NCBI RefSeq assembly: GCF_009557615.1
Contig: NZ_CP045652.1
Coordinates: 1,240,001-1,304,000 of the forward strand
Origin: Sphingobacteruim zhuxiongii
GTDB taxonomy: Bacteria > Bacteroidota > Bacteroidia > Sphingobacteriales > Sphingobacteriaceae
Direction of reading: 5' to 3'
DNA length: 64,000 nucleotides
The first letter of the stretch is position 1; the number at the start of each line of letters is the position of its first letter. The notes beneath the pieces are model-generated. The model saw only the letters and a program-made list of their open reading frames with translations, was not told where the DNA came from and did no database searches. A program made the translations under genes and the position numbers. Shown one piece after another: positions 23,659 through 32,055 of this stretch.

Positions 23659-24289
23659 GATTAAAATGATTTATAATTTTTTCGAAATCGGGAAAGTATT
23701 GACGAATTAATTCAATCTCGTGAATCGAGTTCAATAGTGGTAATATGGCTGAGAAGACGAAATAGTCTATGGTGCGTAAGGGAAAATCTTTAATCTGTTT
23801 ATTAAATGTGATGTTTCGATTAGTACAATTTGTTTTAAAGGGACTCGCCTTTAACACCCGAAAAGTGATGTTGTTAGTCAAAATATTCAATTGTTCTTCC
23901 CAATGGCCAACGCGTTGAAGTATATATTGTTCAAAAAGTTGTTGTCTTAGATTTTCCGCAAATTTCTCTTGCTGAATATCTGTATTAGCTTTTGCACTGC
24001 AATGAACGAGATCAGCCTTAATAAAGGGCTTGAATTCCTCATTACGAACAATCTTAACAGGGTATTTTTTTCCAAACAATGCAATCCGAAAAAACTCTAA
24101 CATGGATTCCGCTTGCGGATAGATAGAAAGATCTTGTTGAAATTGACGGATGTATGCCGCGACTTCATCAATGCTGTGTTGCGCATGCGCAAACACCGTT
24201 GGCGTCTCTTCTTGATGATGAGCAATACGAATCTCTTTTTTTTCCGTTGTTAACAGCTTATATTCCTTTTCGTCGACTTTTATCAGCAT
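23651..24289 (-). CDS. YgjP/DUF45-like protein lacking the HExxH motif
   Basis: Protein of 212 residues that follows the whole layout of YgjP-type (DUF45) zinc peptidases: an N-terminal beta region, SIDEVAAYIRQF helix (39-50), LFGKKYPVKIV (71-81), a charged helix, and the C-terminal core where family members read RWGSC..GNI..N..L...P...IDYVVVHELAH. Here that core is KTNC at 152-155, RNITFNKQI at 158-166, TIDYFVF at 173-179, and then SAILPL (180-185) in place of HELxHL. The third-ligand His may remain (H190). It therefore looks like a catalytically dead member. The assignment rests on pattern matching, not a search. It overlaps the next gene by 8 bp. Confidence 0.6.
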   Translation of the reverse strand: MLIKVDEKEYKLLTTEKKEIRIAHHQEETPTVFAHAQHSIDEVAAYIRQFQQDLSIYPQAESMLEFFRIALFGKKYPVKIVRNEEFKPFIKADLVHCSAKANTDIQQEKFAENLRQQLFEQYILQRVGHWEEQLNILTNNITFRVLKASPFKTNCTNRNITFNKQIKDFPLRTIDYFVFSAILPLLNSIHEIELIRQYFPDFEKIINHFNHG

Positions 24290-24379
24290 ATCGATACAAA
24301 ATAACGTATTTCCTTTTTAAAAAGGCGTTAGATTCCGAATATAAAGGAATAGTTACTTTAAGTTTGTTTTTAGATTAAC

Positions 24380-24387
24380 TATGTTTG
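24380..24387 (+). promoter_or_regulatory. Promoter -7 box for the M13 peptidase gene
   Basis: TATGTTTG matches TAnnTTTG and predicts a leader of about 32 nt before the ATG at 24425. A TTTG lies upstream but only 13 bp away, so the -33 element is uncertain. Confidence 0.4.
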
Positions 24388-24424
24388 CAGTAACAAAAAA
24401 CACCTTTTAGAATAAATGGTTATT

Positions 24425-26428
24425 ATGAAAAAATACGTATTGATTGCTGCATTGATGACTGGTTCGGCCTTAGGCTTCGCTCAAGACCACCAAGCTATCA
24501 ATGTGTCCTACATGGACAAAAATGTTCGTCCGCAGGATGACTTTTATAATTATGTCAATGGAAACTGGATGAAAACCGTACAAATTCCTTCCGACAAAGC
24601 GCGTTGGGGATCATTTGATGCCTTAGCAGAGAACACGGATGAAAACAGCTTAAAACTTCTTAAAACATCCTTAGATCAAAAATTTGAAAAAGGATCTGAT
24701 GGACAAAAGATTGCCGATTTATACCGTTCATTTGTTGACTTTGATTCGCGTAATAAATTAGGCTTGGCGCCAATTCAACAACAGTTGAAGGATATCGATG
24801 CGGTTAAGGATTTGAAGGGACTATATAGCTATTTCTTGAAATACGCTGAAATTGGTGGTAACCCATTCTTTGGGGCTTATGTCTATGCACATATGAAAAA
24901 CAGTAATATGAATGCTGTTTATCTAGGTGGTGGAGGTTTAGGTCTTGGACGCAGCTACTATCAAAAAGTTGATGAAAAGAATACTGAAACGTTAGGAAAC
25001 TACCAAAGCTACATCAACACTTTATATTCAAAGGTTGATCAAAAAACTAAAGACTTAAAAGGTCCTAAAATTGTAGAATTTGAAAAGCTGATCGCCTCTA
25101 AATTGAAAACAGTAGAGGAGCAACGCGATGCCCAAAAGCGTTATAATCCGATTGCTGTTAATGATTTAGGTAAACTCGTGAAAAATATGGATGTTGCAAA
25201 ATACATTCGTAGTGTAGGTTTCACAGCAGATACCGTTATTATTGGGGAGTTAAAATACTACCAAGAGTTAGATCAAATTGTAAATCAAGCGAATCTTCCT
25301 GTTATCAAAGAATACTTAAAATTCCATGTAATGGATGATGCGACAGGGTACTTAACAAAGGAGCTTGATGATTTATCGTTTGAGTTCTACGGTAAGAAAT
25401 TAAGAGGACAAAAAGAACAACGTGCATTAGATAAGCGCGGTTTGGCATTTGTGAACAGTAATGTAGGTGAGCTTTTAGGTAAGTTATATGTAAAAGAACA
25501 TTTTCCAGCAGAAGCAAAGCAGACATGTGAAGAAATGGTACAATACCTCGTTAAGTCATTCAATCAACATATTAAAGACTTAGCTTGGATGTCTCCAGCG
25601 ACAAAGGAAAAGGCTTTAGAGAAACTCTCTAAGTTCAATGTGAAGATCGGTTATCCAGACAAATGGAAAGACTATTCAAATCTTAGTGTTGGTACCAGCT
25701 TGATCGAGAATGTACGCAACATGAATCGTTGGTCTTTCAAAGAGAATCTAGCAAAGCAAGGGAAACCTGTTGATAAATCAGAATGGGGTATGTATCCTCA
25801 AATGGTAAATGCATATTACAGTCCACTATTTAATGAGATTGTTTTTCCAGCGGCAATTCTTCAACCTCCATTCTACGATTACAAAGCGGATCCAGCAGTT
25901 AACTTTGGTGGTATTGGTGCAGTGATCGGTCATGAACTGTCTCACGGTTTTGATGACTCAGGTTCACAATATGATGGTAATGGTAACTTGAACAACTGGT
26001 GGACAGATGACGATAGAGCGAAGTTTGAAAAAGCTGCGGATGCTCTAGTGGCTCAGTTTGAATCGTATGAACCTGTACCGGGAGTATTTGTTAACGGTCG
26101 TTTTACATTAGGTGAAAACATCGGTGACTTGGGTGGTTCTTCTGTTGCTTTCGATGCCTTAAAAATGTATTTGAAAGACAAAGGAAATCCAGGCTTAATT
26201 GATGGATTTACACAAGAACAGCGTTTCTTCTTATCATGGGCTACCATCTGGCGTTCTAAAACAACAGATGAATTTGTTGTTAACCAAGTGAAAACAGATC
26301 CACACTCTCCAGCACAATTTCGTGCATTTGGACCAATCATCAACTTAGATGGTTTCCATGATGCATTCCAAACGAAAGAAGGTGATAAATTATTCGTGCC
26401 AAAAGGCAAACGTATTGTTATTTGGTAA
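24425..26428 (+). CDS. M13 (neprilysin-like) zinc metallopeptidase
   Basis: Exported peptidase of 667 residues from the ATG 24425 (MKKYVLIAALM), preferred over an ATG three codons upstream. A Sec signal peptide ends near residue 20 (GFAQ). Residues 35-400 are the M13 N-terminal domain (RPQDDFYNYVNGNW lead-in). The catalytic domain has VNAYYSP, the zinc motif HELSH at about 503-507, ENIGD at about 564-568 (third ligand Glu and Asp) and the C-terminal FGPIINLDGFHDAF typical of PepO/neprilysin proteins. It degrades small peptides in the periplasm. Single gene ending at a terminator. Confidence 0.92.
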   Translation: MKKYVLIAALMTGSALGFAQDHQAINVSYMDKNVRPQDDFYNYVNGNWMKTVQIPSDKARWGSFDALAENTDENSLKLLKTSLDQKFEKGSDGQKIADLYRSFVDFDSRNKLGLAPIQQQLKDIDAVKDLKGLYSYFLKYAEIGGNPFFGAYVYAHMKNSNMNAVYLGGGGLGLGRSYYQKVDEKNTETLGNYQSYINTLYSKVDQKTKDLKGPKIVEFEKLIASKLKTVEEQRDAQKRYNPIAVNDLGKLVKNMDVAKYIRSVGFTADTVIIGELKYYQELDQIVNQANLPVIKEYLKFHVMDDATGYLTKELDDLSFEFYGKKLRGQKEQRALDKRGLAFVNSNVGELLGKLYVKEHFPAEAKQTCEEMVQYLVKSFNQHIKDLAWMSPATKEKALEKLSKFNVKIGYPDKWKDYSNLSVGTSLIENVRNMNRWSFKENLAKQGKPVDKSEWGMYPQMVNAYYSPLFNEIVFPAAILQPPFYDYKADPAVNFGGIGAVIGHELSHGFDDSGSQYDGNGNLNNWWTDDDRAKFEKAADALVAQFESYEPVPGVFVNGRFTLGENIGDLGGSSVAFDALKMYLKDKGNPGLIDGFTQEQRFFLSWATIWRSKTTDEFVVNQVKTDPHSPAQFRAFGPIINLDGFHDAFQTKEGDKLFVPKGKRIVIW

Positions 26429-26450
26429 TCGTCTAAAATATAGATAAATA

Positions 26451-26475
26451 AAAAGCCCCGAATTTCGGGGCTTTT
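26451..26475. terminator. Terminator after the M13 peptidase gene
   Basis: 12-bp arms AAAAGCCCCGAA / TTCGGGGCTTTT meeting at a single base, followed by T-rich sequence. It can also stop the convergent YegP transcript. Confidence 0.8.
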
Positions 26476-26500
26476 TATTTATTTCTTATTGGAATTTAAC

Positions 26501-26833
26501 CTAGCTAGTTAAATCTTCAGTCGCTGCTTCAGGTGCATTTTCCTGAACCGACTTTATTCCATTTGCACGTCCAGACTCACTCGCATACATTTCACTAGTG
26601 CCGATAATTTGTCCATTACCTGCTTTTAGATTGAAATAGAACTTTCCATTCTTTGCAGTTAACTTCTCAAATTTGCCGCTGTCAGCAGCATTTTTTTTAA
26701 CGGAAGAAATACCATTTTCACAGGCTGATTTCGTTGTATATCCTTCGCTTGTCAAAATAACCTGCCCGTTAGAAGCTTTTAGATTAAATTGAAATTCTCC
26801 GTTCTTTCGGGTAGACATTACAAATTTTCCCAT
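26501..26833 (-). CDS. YegP family protein (two DUF1508 repeats)
   Basis: Protein of 110 residues made of two tandem DUF1508 units: residues 3-52 (FVMSTRKNGEFQFNLKASNGQVILTSEGY) and 54-103 (FEKLTAKNGKFYFNLKAGNGQIIGTSEMY), the standard YegP arrangement. Each unit is a beta-sheet with one helix (CENGISSVKKNA; RANGIKSVQENA). Cytoplasmic, highly expressed in some bacteria, function unknown. Single gene. Confidence 0.9.
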   Translation of the reverse strand: MGKFVMSTRKNGEFQFNLKASNGQVILTSEGYTTKSACENGISSVKKNAADSGKFEKLTAKNGKFYFNLKAGNGQIIGTSEMYASESGRANGIKSVQENAPEAATEDLTS

Positions 26834-26903
26834 AGTTTTAATATTTAAAATTGATATACTAATCTAATAAATTTCAATTAACATATCATATTTTACTAAA
26901 AAC

Positions 26904-27284
26904 TTAGGCTTTCATTTTTCCATCATAATAATACCAAACGCCGTTAAGCTGCTTAAAGGTCGATTTTTCATGATGTATGTGGAGTTCTCCCTGCATATCA
27001 ATGTAATAAGCCTTGAATTCGACTGTTGAGTTTGTAGACTTGATAAGCTCGAGCTCTTGCCAATTATTCTCTTTCGCCCAAATTTCAATTTCTGCTTTTT
27101 TCTGAAATCTGCGCGTCTGTGGATGAAATGTTTGATACAAAAAATCAATAAGCTCCAAACAGAAGGCGGAGTAACGAGCGCGCATCAATTGCTCAGCACT
27201 CTCTGCTTGGCTGAGGTCTTCATGAATTTGATTGCAACAATTTTGATAGGAAAGGGTAGAACCGCAAGGACAAAGTTGTTTCAT
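26904..27284 (-). CDS. YchJ family protein with SEC-C zinc motif
   Basis: Protein of 126 residues from the ATG 27284, where the family start MKQLCPCGSTLSYQNCC lies; upstream in-frame codons add a non-family stretch. The Cys cluster CPCGS...CC at residues 5-17 is a SEC-C zinc-binding motif, followed by the YchJ core (AEQLMRARYSAFCLELIDFLYQTFH, WAKENNWQELELI). YchJ (UPF0225) has no settled function. Lies 71 bp upstream of YegP on the same strand, probably in a separate unit. Confidence 0.85.
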   Translation of the reverse strand: MKQLCPCGSTLSYQNCCNQIHEDLSQAESAEQLMRARYSAFCLELIDFLYQTFHPQTRRFQKKAEIEIWAKENNWQELELIKSTNSTVEFKAYYIDMQGELHIHHEKSTFKQLNGVWYYYDGKMKA

Positions 27285-27445
27285 ACACGTTTTTATTTGT
27301 ATTTTAGAAGATAGACCAATATTGGCGATCTTTTTCAAGTTGCGAATATACTTATCATCTTTGTGTCATAGAAGAAATGATAAGGATAATGTTACAAACT
27401 AATCCTCGAAAAACGTCGTTATACAAGCAAAACAGTAAACCTGAA

Positions 27446-27976
27446 ATGACAACGATAAAAAACGAACTAATCGGGACTTGGACCCTTTTATCCTATATTG
27501 AAATACCTACAAACGGCGCTGATAGTACATTTCCGATGGGCAAAAGCCCTGTTGGAACCATTATGTATGGCGCTGACGGCTATATGTCTGTGCAGATATC
27601 AAATCCAGCACGGCAGAAATTCAACTCGAATGATCGATATGTCGCTGATGCTGCAGAAATGGAAGCCTGTGTGAAGGGCTTCATCGCATTCTCGGGCAGT
27701 TACCATATCGATAATAAACAAGCGGTCGTAAAATACCATATCAACAATTCATCCTATCCAAACTGGGAGGGGGAGATTCAAGAGCGAAAGGTCGATTTTG
27801 AAGGTGACATCTTATATTTGAAATCTGTAGAACCGATTCTTTCGGGTGGTTTCTATGTGCATAGTTACATGACTTGGCGAAGAATCGAAAAACAGGAGTT
27901 GATTTCGAGGCGTGATCGCTTTCTAGAAATCAACGCTAACAAGCAGAAATACACATCTTTAGAAGACTTAGATTAA
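27446..27976 (+). CDS. Lipocalin_5-like domain protein
   Basis: Protein of 176 residues from the ATG at 27446 (MTTIKNELIGTWTLLSYIE). The domain resembles the Lipocalin_5 family: GTWxLxS near the start, PVGTIMYGADGYMSVQI (about 37-53), then ACVKGFIAFSGSYHID and YLKSVEPI strands. An upstream ATG at 27377 would add 23 residues that do not look like a signal peptide. It is a predicted cytoplasmic beta-barrel that may bind a small hydrophobic molecule; ligand unknown. Precedes the PurF-like gene by 84 bp. Confidence 0.7.
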   Translation: MTTIKNELIGTWTLLSYIEIPTNGADSTFPMGKSPVGTIMYGADGYMSVQISNPARQKFNSNDRYVADAAEMEACVKGFIAFSGSYHIDNKQAVVKYHINNSSYPNWEGEIQERKVDFEGDILYLKSVEPILSGGFYVHSYMTWRRIEKQELISRRDRFLEINANKQKYTSLEDLD

Positions 27977-28035
27977 TAGTGTCTTTTCGGTGCAATTTTT
28001 CTGTTGAAGCCTACGGAGTTTTTTTTAAAAAAGCG

Positions 28036-28043
28036 TACCTTTG
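28036..28043 (+). promoter_or_regulatory. Promoter -7 box for the PurF-like gene
   Basis: TACCTTTG matches TAnnTTTG. It predicts transcription from about 28049, a leader of about 12 nt before the ATG at 28061, and supports that ATG over the earlier in-frame start at 28004. Confidence 0.5.
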
Positions 28044-28060
28044 TGCCATCAATTCAAGCT

Positions 28061-29971
28061 ATGAGTGACGCTATAAAACACGAGTGCGGTATAGCACTTA
28101 TTCGATTGTTAAAACCCCTATCTTATTATCAAGAAAAATACGGTACGCCCTACTATGGGATCAACAAGTTGTACCTGCTTATGGAGAAGCAGCACAACCG
28201 TGGTCAGGATGGCGCTGGTATTGCGACGATAAAATTCGACGTAAAACCAGGTAACCGTTATATCTCTCGTTATAGAGCAATGGGTTCATCAGCAGTCGCG
28301 GAAATTTTTGAATACGTTCAAAAGAAGTTCGCAGCAGTACAGAAAGCATTTCCTGAAGAAGCTAAAGATACCCAATGGCTGAAAGAAAATGTAAGTTTTA
28401 CCGGAGAGGTGCTTTTGGGACACCTACGCTATGGTACCCATGGTAAAAACAGTATCGAGAGCTGCCATCCATTCTTGCGCCAGAATAACTGGATGTCGAG
28501 AAATTTGGTCGTTGCTGGAAACTTTAATATGACCAACGTAGATGAGCTATTGCAGCAACTTTACGATTTAGGTCAGCACCCTAAGGAACAAGCGGATACT
28601 GTTACGGTATTAGAGAAGATTGGACATTTCTTAGATGAGGAAAATCAAAAACTGTTTGACTCCTTTAAGAAAGATGGTCTTTCAAACATCGAAATCTCTG
28701 CACAAATCGCAAAAAATATTGATGTATCGAAGATATTAACTCGTTCTGCGAAGACTTGGGATGGTGGATATACGATTGCAGGTATCTTCGGACATGGTGA
28801 CGCCTTTGTTATGCGTGACCCTGCAGGTATTCGTCCAGCATTCTACTACCAAGACGATGAAGTTTTAGTGGTAGCATCTGAGCGCCCTGTTATTCAAACA
28901 GCGTTTAATGTTCCTTTAGATTCGGTAAAAGAAATCAAACCAGGACATGCACTGATTGCTAAAAAAGACGGAACAATTTCTCAAGAGATGTTTAGAGAGC
29001 CTGTTGAGCAAAAGTCTTGTTCTTTCGAACGTATCTACTTTTCTCGCGGGTCAGATGCCGATATTTACAAAGAGCGTAAATCTTTAGGTAGCTTATTATG
29101 TCCTCAAGTCCTTCAAAGTATAGATGGTGATATAAAGAATACGGTATTTTCTTTTATTCCTAATACGGCCGAAGTTTCCTACTACGGGATGATGGAAGGA
29201 ATTCGCGAACACGTTAGAAAAGTACAAAAGGATGTTCTTTTAAATCGTACCGATAAAATCACGGATCAAGAACTAGAAGAAGTTTTAAATATGTCTCCGC
29301 GTTTTGAAAAATTGAACGTGAAAGACGCAAAACTACGTACGTTTATCACGCAGGATGCCGATCGTCAAGATATGGTTCAACACGTGTATGATACAACTTA
29401 CGGAATTGTTCGTGATCATGAAGATACAATTGTAGCTATCGATGACTCGATCGTACGTGGTACAACGTTAAAACAAAGTATTCTAACGATTTTAGATCGT
29501 TTAAATCCAAAGAAAATTGTCATTGTATCCTCGGCGCCTCAAATTCGTTATCCAGACTGTTACGGTATTGATATGTCCAGAATGGGCGAGTTTGTAGCTT
29601 TCGAAGCAGCTATCTCTTTATTACGTAAGAATGGCTTAGCGCACATTATTGATGAGGTTTATCAAAAATGTGTGGCATCTGTTACAATGCCTAAAGATCA
29701 AGTTGAAAACTACGTGAAGGCGATATATGAGCCATTTACAGACGTGCAGATTTCTGAAGAAATTGGTCGCATTGTAAAACCACATAGCTTAAAGGCTGAG
29801 CTGGAGGTAATCTTCCAAACGCTAGATAATTTACATGTCGCTTGCCCGAGTCATAAAGGGGACTGGTATTTCTCTGGAAATTATCCTACTCCTGGAGGCA
29901 ACAAGGTTGTTAACCGTGCTTTCATGAACTGGATGGAAGGTAAAAATGTAAGAGCTTATTTCAGTAGTTAA
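28061..29971 (+). CDS. Long PurF-like amidophosphoribosyltransferase
   Basis: Protein of 636 residues. The N-terminal class II glutamine amidotransferase domain has its nucleophile Cys at residue 9 (MSDAIKHECGIAL), after a short propeptide-like stretch, then QHNRGQDGAGIAT and LGHLRYGTHG. The C-terminal phosphoribosyltransferase domain has the PRPP loop AIDDSIVRGTTLKQS (about residues 463-477). Canonical PurF is about 500 residues; this form has extra segments within the amidotransferase half and a longer C-terminus. Such long paralogues are common in Bacteroidota alongside a normal PurF. It may catalyse the first step of purine synthesis or a related amidation. No purine genes are adjacent. 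Confidence 0.82.
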   Translation: MSDAIKHECGIALIRLLKPLSYYQEKYGTPYYGINKLYLLMEKQHNRGQDGAGIATIKFDVKPGNRYISRYRAMGSSAVAEIFEYVQKKFAAVQKAFPEEAKDTQWLKENVSFTGEVLLGHLRYGTHGKNSIESCHPFLRQNNWMSRNLVVAGNFNMTNVDELLQQLYDLGQHPKEQADTVTVLEKIGHFLDEENQKLFDSFKKDGLSNIEISAQIAKNIDVSKILTRSAKTWDGGYTIAGIFGHGDAFVMRDPAGIRPAFYYQDDEVLVVASERPVIQTAFNVPLDSVKEIKPGHALIAKKDGTISQEMFREPVEQKSCSFERIYFSRGSDADIYKERKSLGSLLCPQVLQSIDGDIKNTVFSFIPNTAEVSYYGMMEGIREHVRKVQKDVLLNRTDKITDQELEEVLNMSPRFEKLNVKDAKLRTFITQDADRQDMVQHVYDTTYGIVRDHEDTIVAIDDSIVRGTTLKQSILTILDRLNPKKIVIVSSAPQIRYPDCYGIDMSRMGEFVAFEAAISLLRKNGLAHIIDEVYQKCVASVTMPKDQVENYVKAIYEPFTDVQISEEIGRIVKPHSLKAELEVIFQTLDNLHVACPSHKGDWYFSGNYPTPGGNKVVNRAFMNWMEGKNVRAYFSS

Positions 29972-29992
29972 GCAATACAAAATAGTATACAT

Positions 29993-30027
29993 AAAAAAGG
30001 CTGTGCACATCGTGCACAGCCTTTTTT
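29993..30027. terminator. Strong bidirectional terminator
   Basis: 16-bp arms built on GGCTGTGCAC / GTGCACAGCC with a 3-nt centre, A-run before and T-run after. It separates the convergent PurF-like and L,D-transpeptidase genes. Confidence 0.85.
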
Positions 30028-30041
30028 TATATGTTTTAAAT

Positions 30042-30830
30042 TTAATTTAAAACTGCTTTGCTGTCTTTTTCTATCTCATCCGAATGCTCGGCGATCATCG
30101 TCGGATTTGGAAGGATAGGATTTGATTTTATCAATCTCGTACTAGCTAAGTAATCCTTGTTTCCTGCGTAGATGAACATCAATGAGCCGTTTTTAATGGT
30201 GTTGATGATCGGTTTACTCAATTCACGAGGTAATGCTGGACATCCATAGCTTCTGCCGAGTCTTCCTGTCGAGTTGATCACATTCTGGCTGCAATAATCC
30301 GCACCATGAACAACAATAGCTCGCGCTAATGCTTGATCATTGATTCCTTTCTCTAGGCCATTCAATCGTAATGAATAACCGTTACCACCTTGATAGGTTC
30401 CTTCTGTATAATAAAAACCTAAAGAACTCTGGTAGGAGCCATGTTTATTCGAAAACGTAGTCGCGAATTTCTCACCGCTATTTCTTCCATGTGAAACTAT
30501 ATTATGATATAATAGTTTCTTGTTCTTTAAATCGATTACATACATCCGTTTCTGCGTCGATGATAATGTAAAATCAATAATCGTGATTATATCCCTGTTC
30601 TTAGGATTTAACTTCCCGTAACCTTGCATGGCTTGCTCAAAGGCATCCCATTTTAAAATCTTGGAAAGCTTCAACTCTTCGTAGAGACTTCTTGTTGGAT
30701 CAATATGTTCTGTCTCGATTGTCTTGTTTTCTTTGTGGATTGTTTTAGCATTGCTGCTGTTTTGGTCTACCGGTAGTAAAGACGTAGCTACTGCCCACAA
30801 TGAAAAAAACATTAGTTTATTCATAAGCAC
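30042..30830 (-). CDS. Murein L,D-transpeptidase-like protein (YkuD_2 type)
   Basis: Exported protein of 262 residues with an N-terminal hydrophobic signal (about 1-20). It matches the murein L,D-transpeptidase catalytic family seen in Bacteroidota: FTLSSTQKRMYVIDLKNKKLLYHNIVSHG (about 87-115), SSLGFYYTEGTYQGGNGYSLRLNGLE, IVVHGADYC and the catalytic GRSYGCPAL (about 194-202) with nucleophile Cys. These enzymes may form 3-3 cross-links or attach proteins to peptidoglycan in the periplasm. It sits next to a second, different L,D-transpeptidase on the same strand, 63 bp away, each with its own promoter box. Confidence 0.85.
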   Translation of the reverse strand: MLMNKLMFFSLWAVATSLLPVDQNSSNAKTIHKENKTIETEHIDPTRSLYEELKLSKILKWDAFEQAMQGYGKLNPKNRDIITIIDFTLSSTQKRMYVIDLKNKKLLYHNIVSHGRNSGEKFATTFSNKHGSYQSSLGFYYTEGTYQGGNGYSLRLNGLEKGINDQALARAIVVHGADYCSQNVINSTGRLGRSYGCPALPRELSKPIINTIKNGSLMFIYAGNKDYLASTRLIKSNPILPNPTMIAEHSDEIEKDSKAVLN

Positions 30831-30851
30831 TTTTCCCTTTGTTTACTAATA

Positions 30852-30859
30852 CAAAGCTA
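30852..30859 (-). promoter_or_regulatory. Promoter -7 box for the YkuD_2 gene
   Basis: Reads TAGCTTTG on the minus strand. A CAA (TTG on the minus strand) at 30876-30878 gives a 16-bp spacer, slightly short. Predicted leader about 17 nt. Confidence 0.45.
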
Positions 30860-30893
30860 ATAAAAATGTGACAATCAAAGTGTTAAAAAACCT

Positions 30894-31925
30894 TTAATCA
30901 ATCACAACGACAAGGGATTTGAAGGGTTTTGACGTGTCGTAAACAAATTTAGCATGTGATGACGCATTTCTGACACACATGTGTGAGCGAGGCGTGGTAC
31001 CAAGGGACCAACTGTATTCAACAATTTTACCTTTTGGGTTGTTAACTGGAATACCATGAATATAGCCTCCATTGGTGAATCGGGACGCCCAGGGCGCAAA
31101 TCCTTCAATAGTTGTTGTTCCATCTCCGTAGTAAAACATCTTGGATTTTTGCTCTTGTACCATGAAGATTCCAACTGGGGTTTCCATCTGATGTGGAGGT
31201 CGGTGGAGGCCTGATGTAGCCGGATTCATACTGCGAATTTTCCACTCATCTTCGCCTGTTCGTTCGACTGTTAAAATATTTTGATTTGTAACATCGACAA
31301 AGTTAACATGCGTAATATTTAAAGAATCACCAATTGATTTAACATAGCGTTTAGGGACAAACCAGCTTCCTTCAAAGGAAATTCCATTCACTTTAACCAT
31401 CTTCAGGGTGTCACTGCTCTCTAAACTCACTAAGGAACCATCACGACCATAAATCGCGGGTTTGTCGCTATCTTCTGCAGGATAAAGCGGTGCAGACTGA
31501 TAACGCTCAGTTCCTAGCGTGTCGGAAACTCGTTTATATGCATTTCTAACGAAGTGTTCTACTACTGGAGATTCACCATTGCGGTTCTTGTAGTTCTGTA
31601 AGACAGCATAATTATGCGGTGCTCTTTGGAAATTTTCTATAAACGCGAGTTTTTCTTTTATCTTTTCTAACTGAAACTGTCGCGTGGTATCCTTGTAGGG
31701 GTATGTTTCTTCGAGCGAATGTTGATCATAGGTAAGTTCTTTCTCTAACTTAATATCTGCAGCCGTACGCGGTTTTGCTTTCGCTTCTTCTTCTGCTTTT
31801 TTTACGCGTTCTAAAGAATCATTCTTTCTTTGAATAGTGGGATCAATCGTTTTTTCTGATGAGTTGGTGCACGACGAAACCGCAATGATAGCGAGTAACA
31901 TTAAAAACAAAGAATATCTTCTCAT
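30894..31925 (-). CDS. L,D-transpeptidase lipoprotein (YkuD domain)
   Basis: Lipoprotein of 343 residues: a short hydrophobic signal followed by a lipobox-type Cys at about 19 (AVSSCTNSS). Residues 25-75 are charged and coil-like. The YkuD domain occupies the C-terminal half, with MVQEQKSKMFYYGDG, GGYIHGIPVNNP (catalytic His) and PRSHMCVRNASSHAKF (catalytic Cys). The usual SHGCxR has Met in place of Gly here, which alters the loop just before the nucleophile. It is probably anchored in the inner or outer membrane and acts on peptidoglycan tetrapeptides. Confidence 0.82.
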   Translation of the reverse strand: MRRYSLFLMLLAIIAVSSCTNSSEKTIDPTIQRKNDSLERVKKAEEEAKAKPRTAADIKLEKELTYDQHSLEETYPYKDTTRQFQLEKIKEKLAFIENFQRAPHNYAVLQNYKNRNGESPVVEHFVRNAYKRVSDTLGTERYQSAPLYPAEDSDKPAIYGRDGSLVSLESSDTLKMVKVNGISFEGSWFVPKRYVKSIGDSLNITHVNFVDVTNQNILTVERTGEDEWKIRSMNPATSGLHRPPHQMETPVGIFMVQEQKSKMFYYGDGTTTIEGFAPWASRFTNGGYIHGIPVNNPKGKIVEYSWSLGTTPRSHMCVRNASSHAKFVYDTSKPFKSLVVVID

Positions 31926-31966
31926 TGGTTCGATAGGTATTGTAAAATAGTAAGTTAAAAATTGCC

Positions 31967-31992
31967 CAAAGATATAAAATACTTTATATCAA
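31967..31992 (-). promoter_or_regulatory. Candidate promoter for the L,D-transpeptidase lipoprotein
   Basis: On the minus strand TTG (31990-31992) and TATCTTTG (31967-31974) are separated by 15 bp, shorter than the usual spacing. The -7 box alone is a perfect match; predicted leader about 36 nt. Confidence 0.4.
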
Positions 31993-32042
31993 TCTGTAGA
32001 GTACTAAAAATCGTTCCATTATTTAGATAATATCGAAAAAGT

Positions 32043-32050
32043 TAACTTTG
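32043..32050 (+). promoter_or_regulatory. Promoter -7 box 5 bp before the NUDIX ATG
   Basis: TAACTTTG matches TAnnTTTG, with only ACCCT between it and the ATG at 32056. The transcript would start at or within a base or two of the start codon. Confidence 0.5.
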
Positions 32051-32055
32051 ACCCT

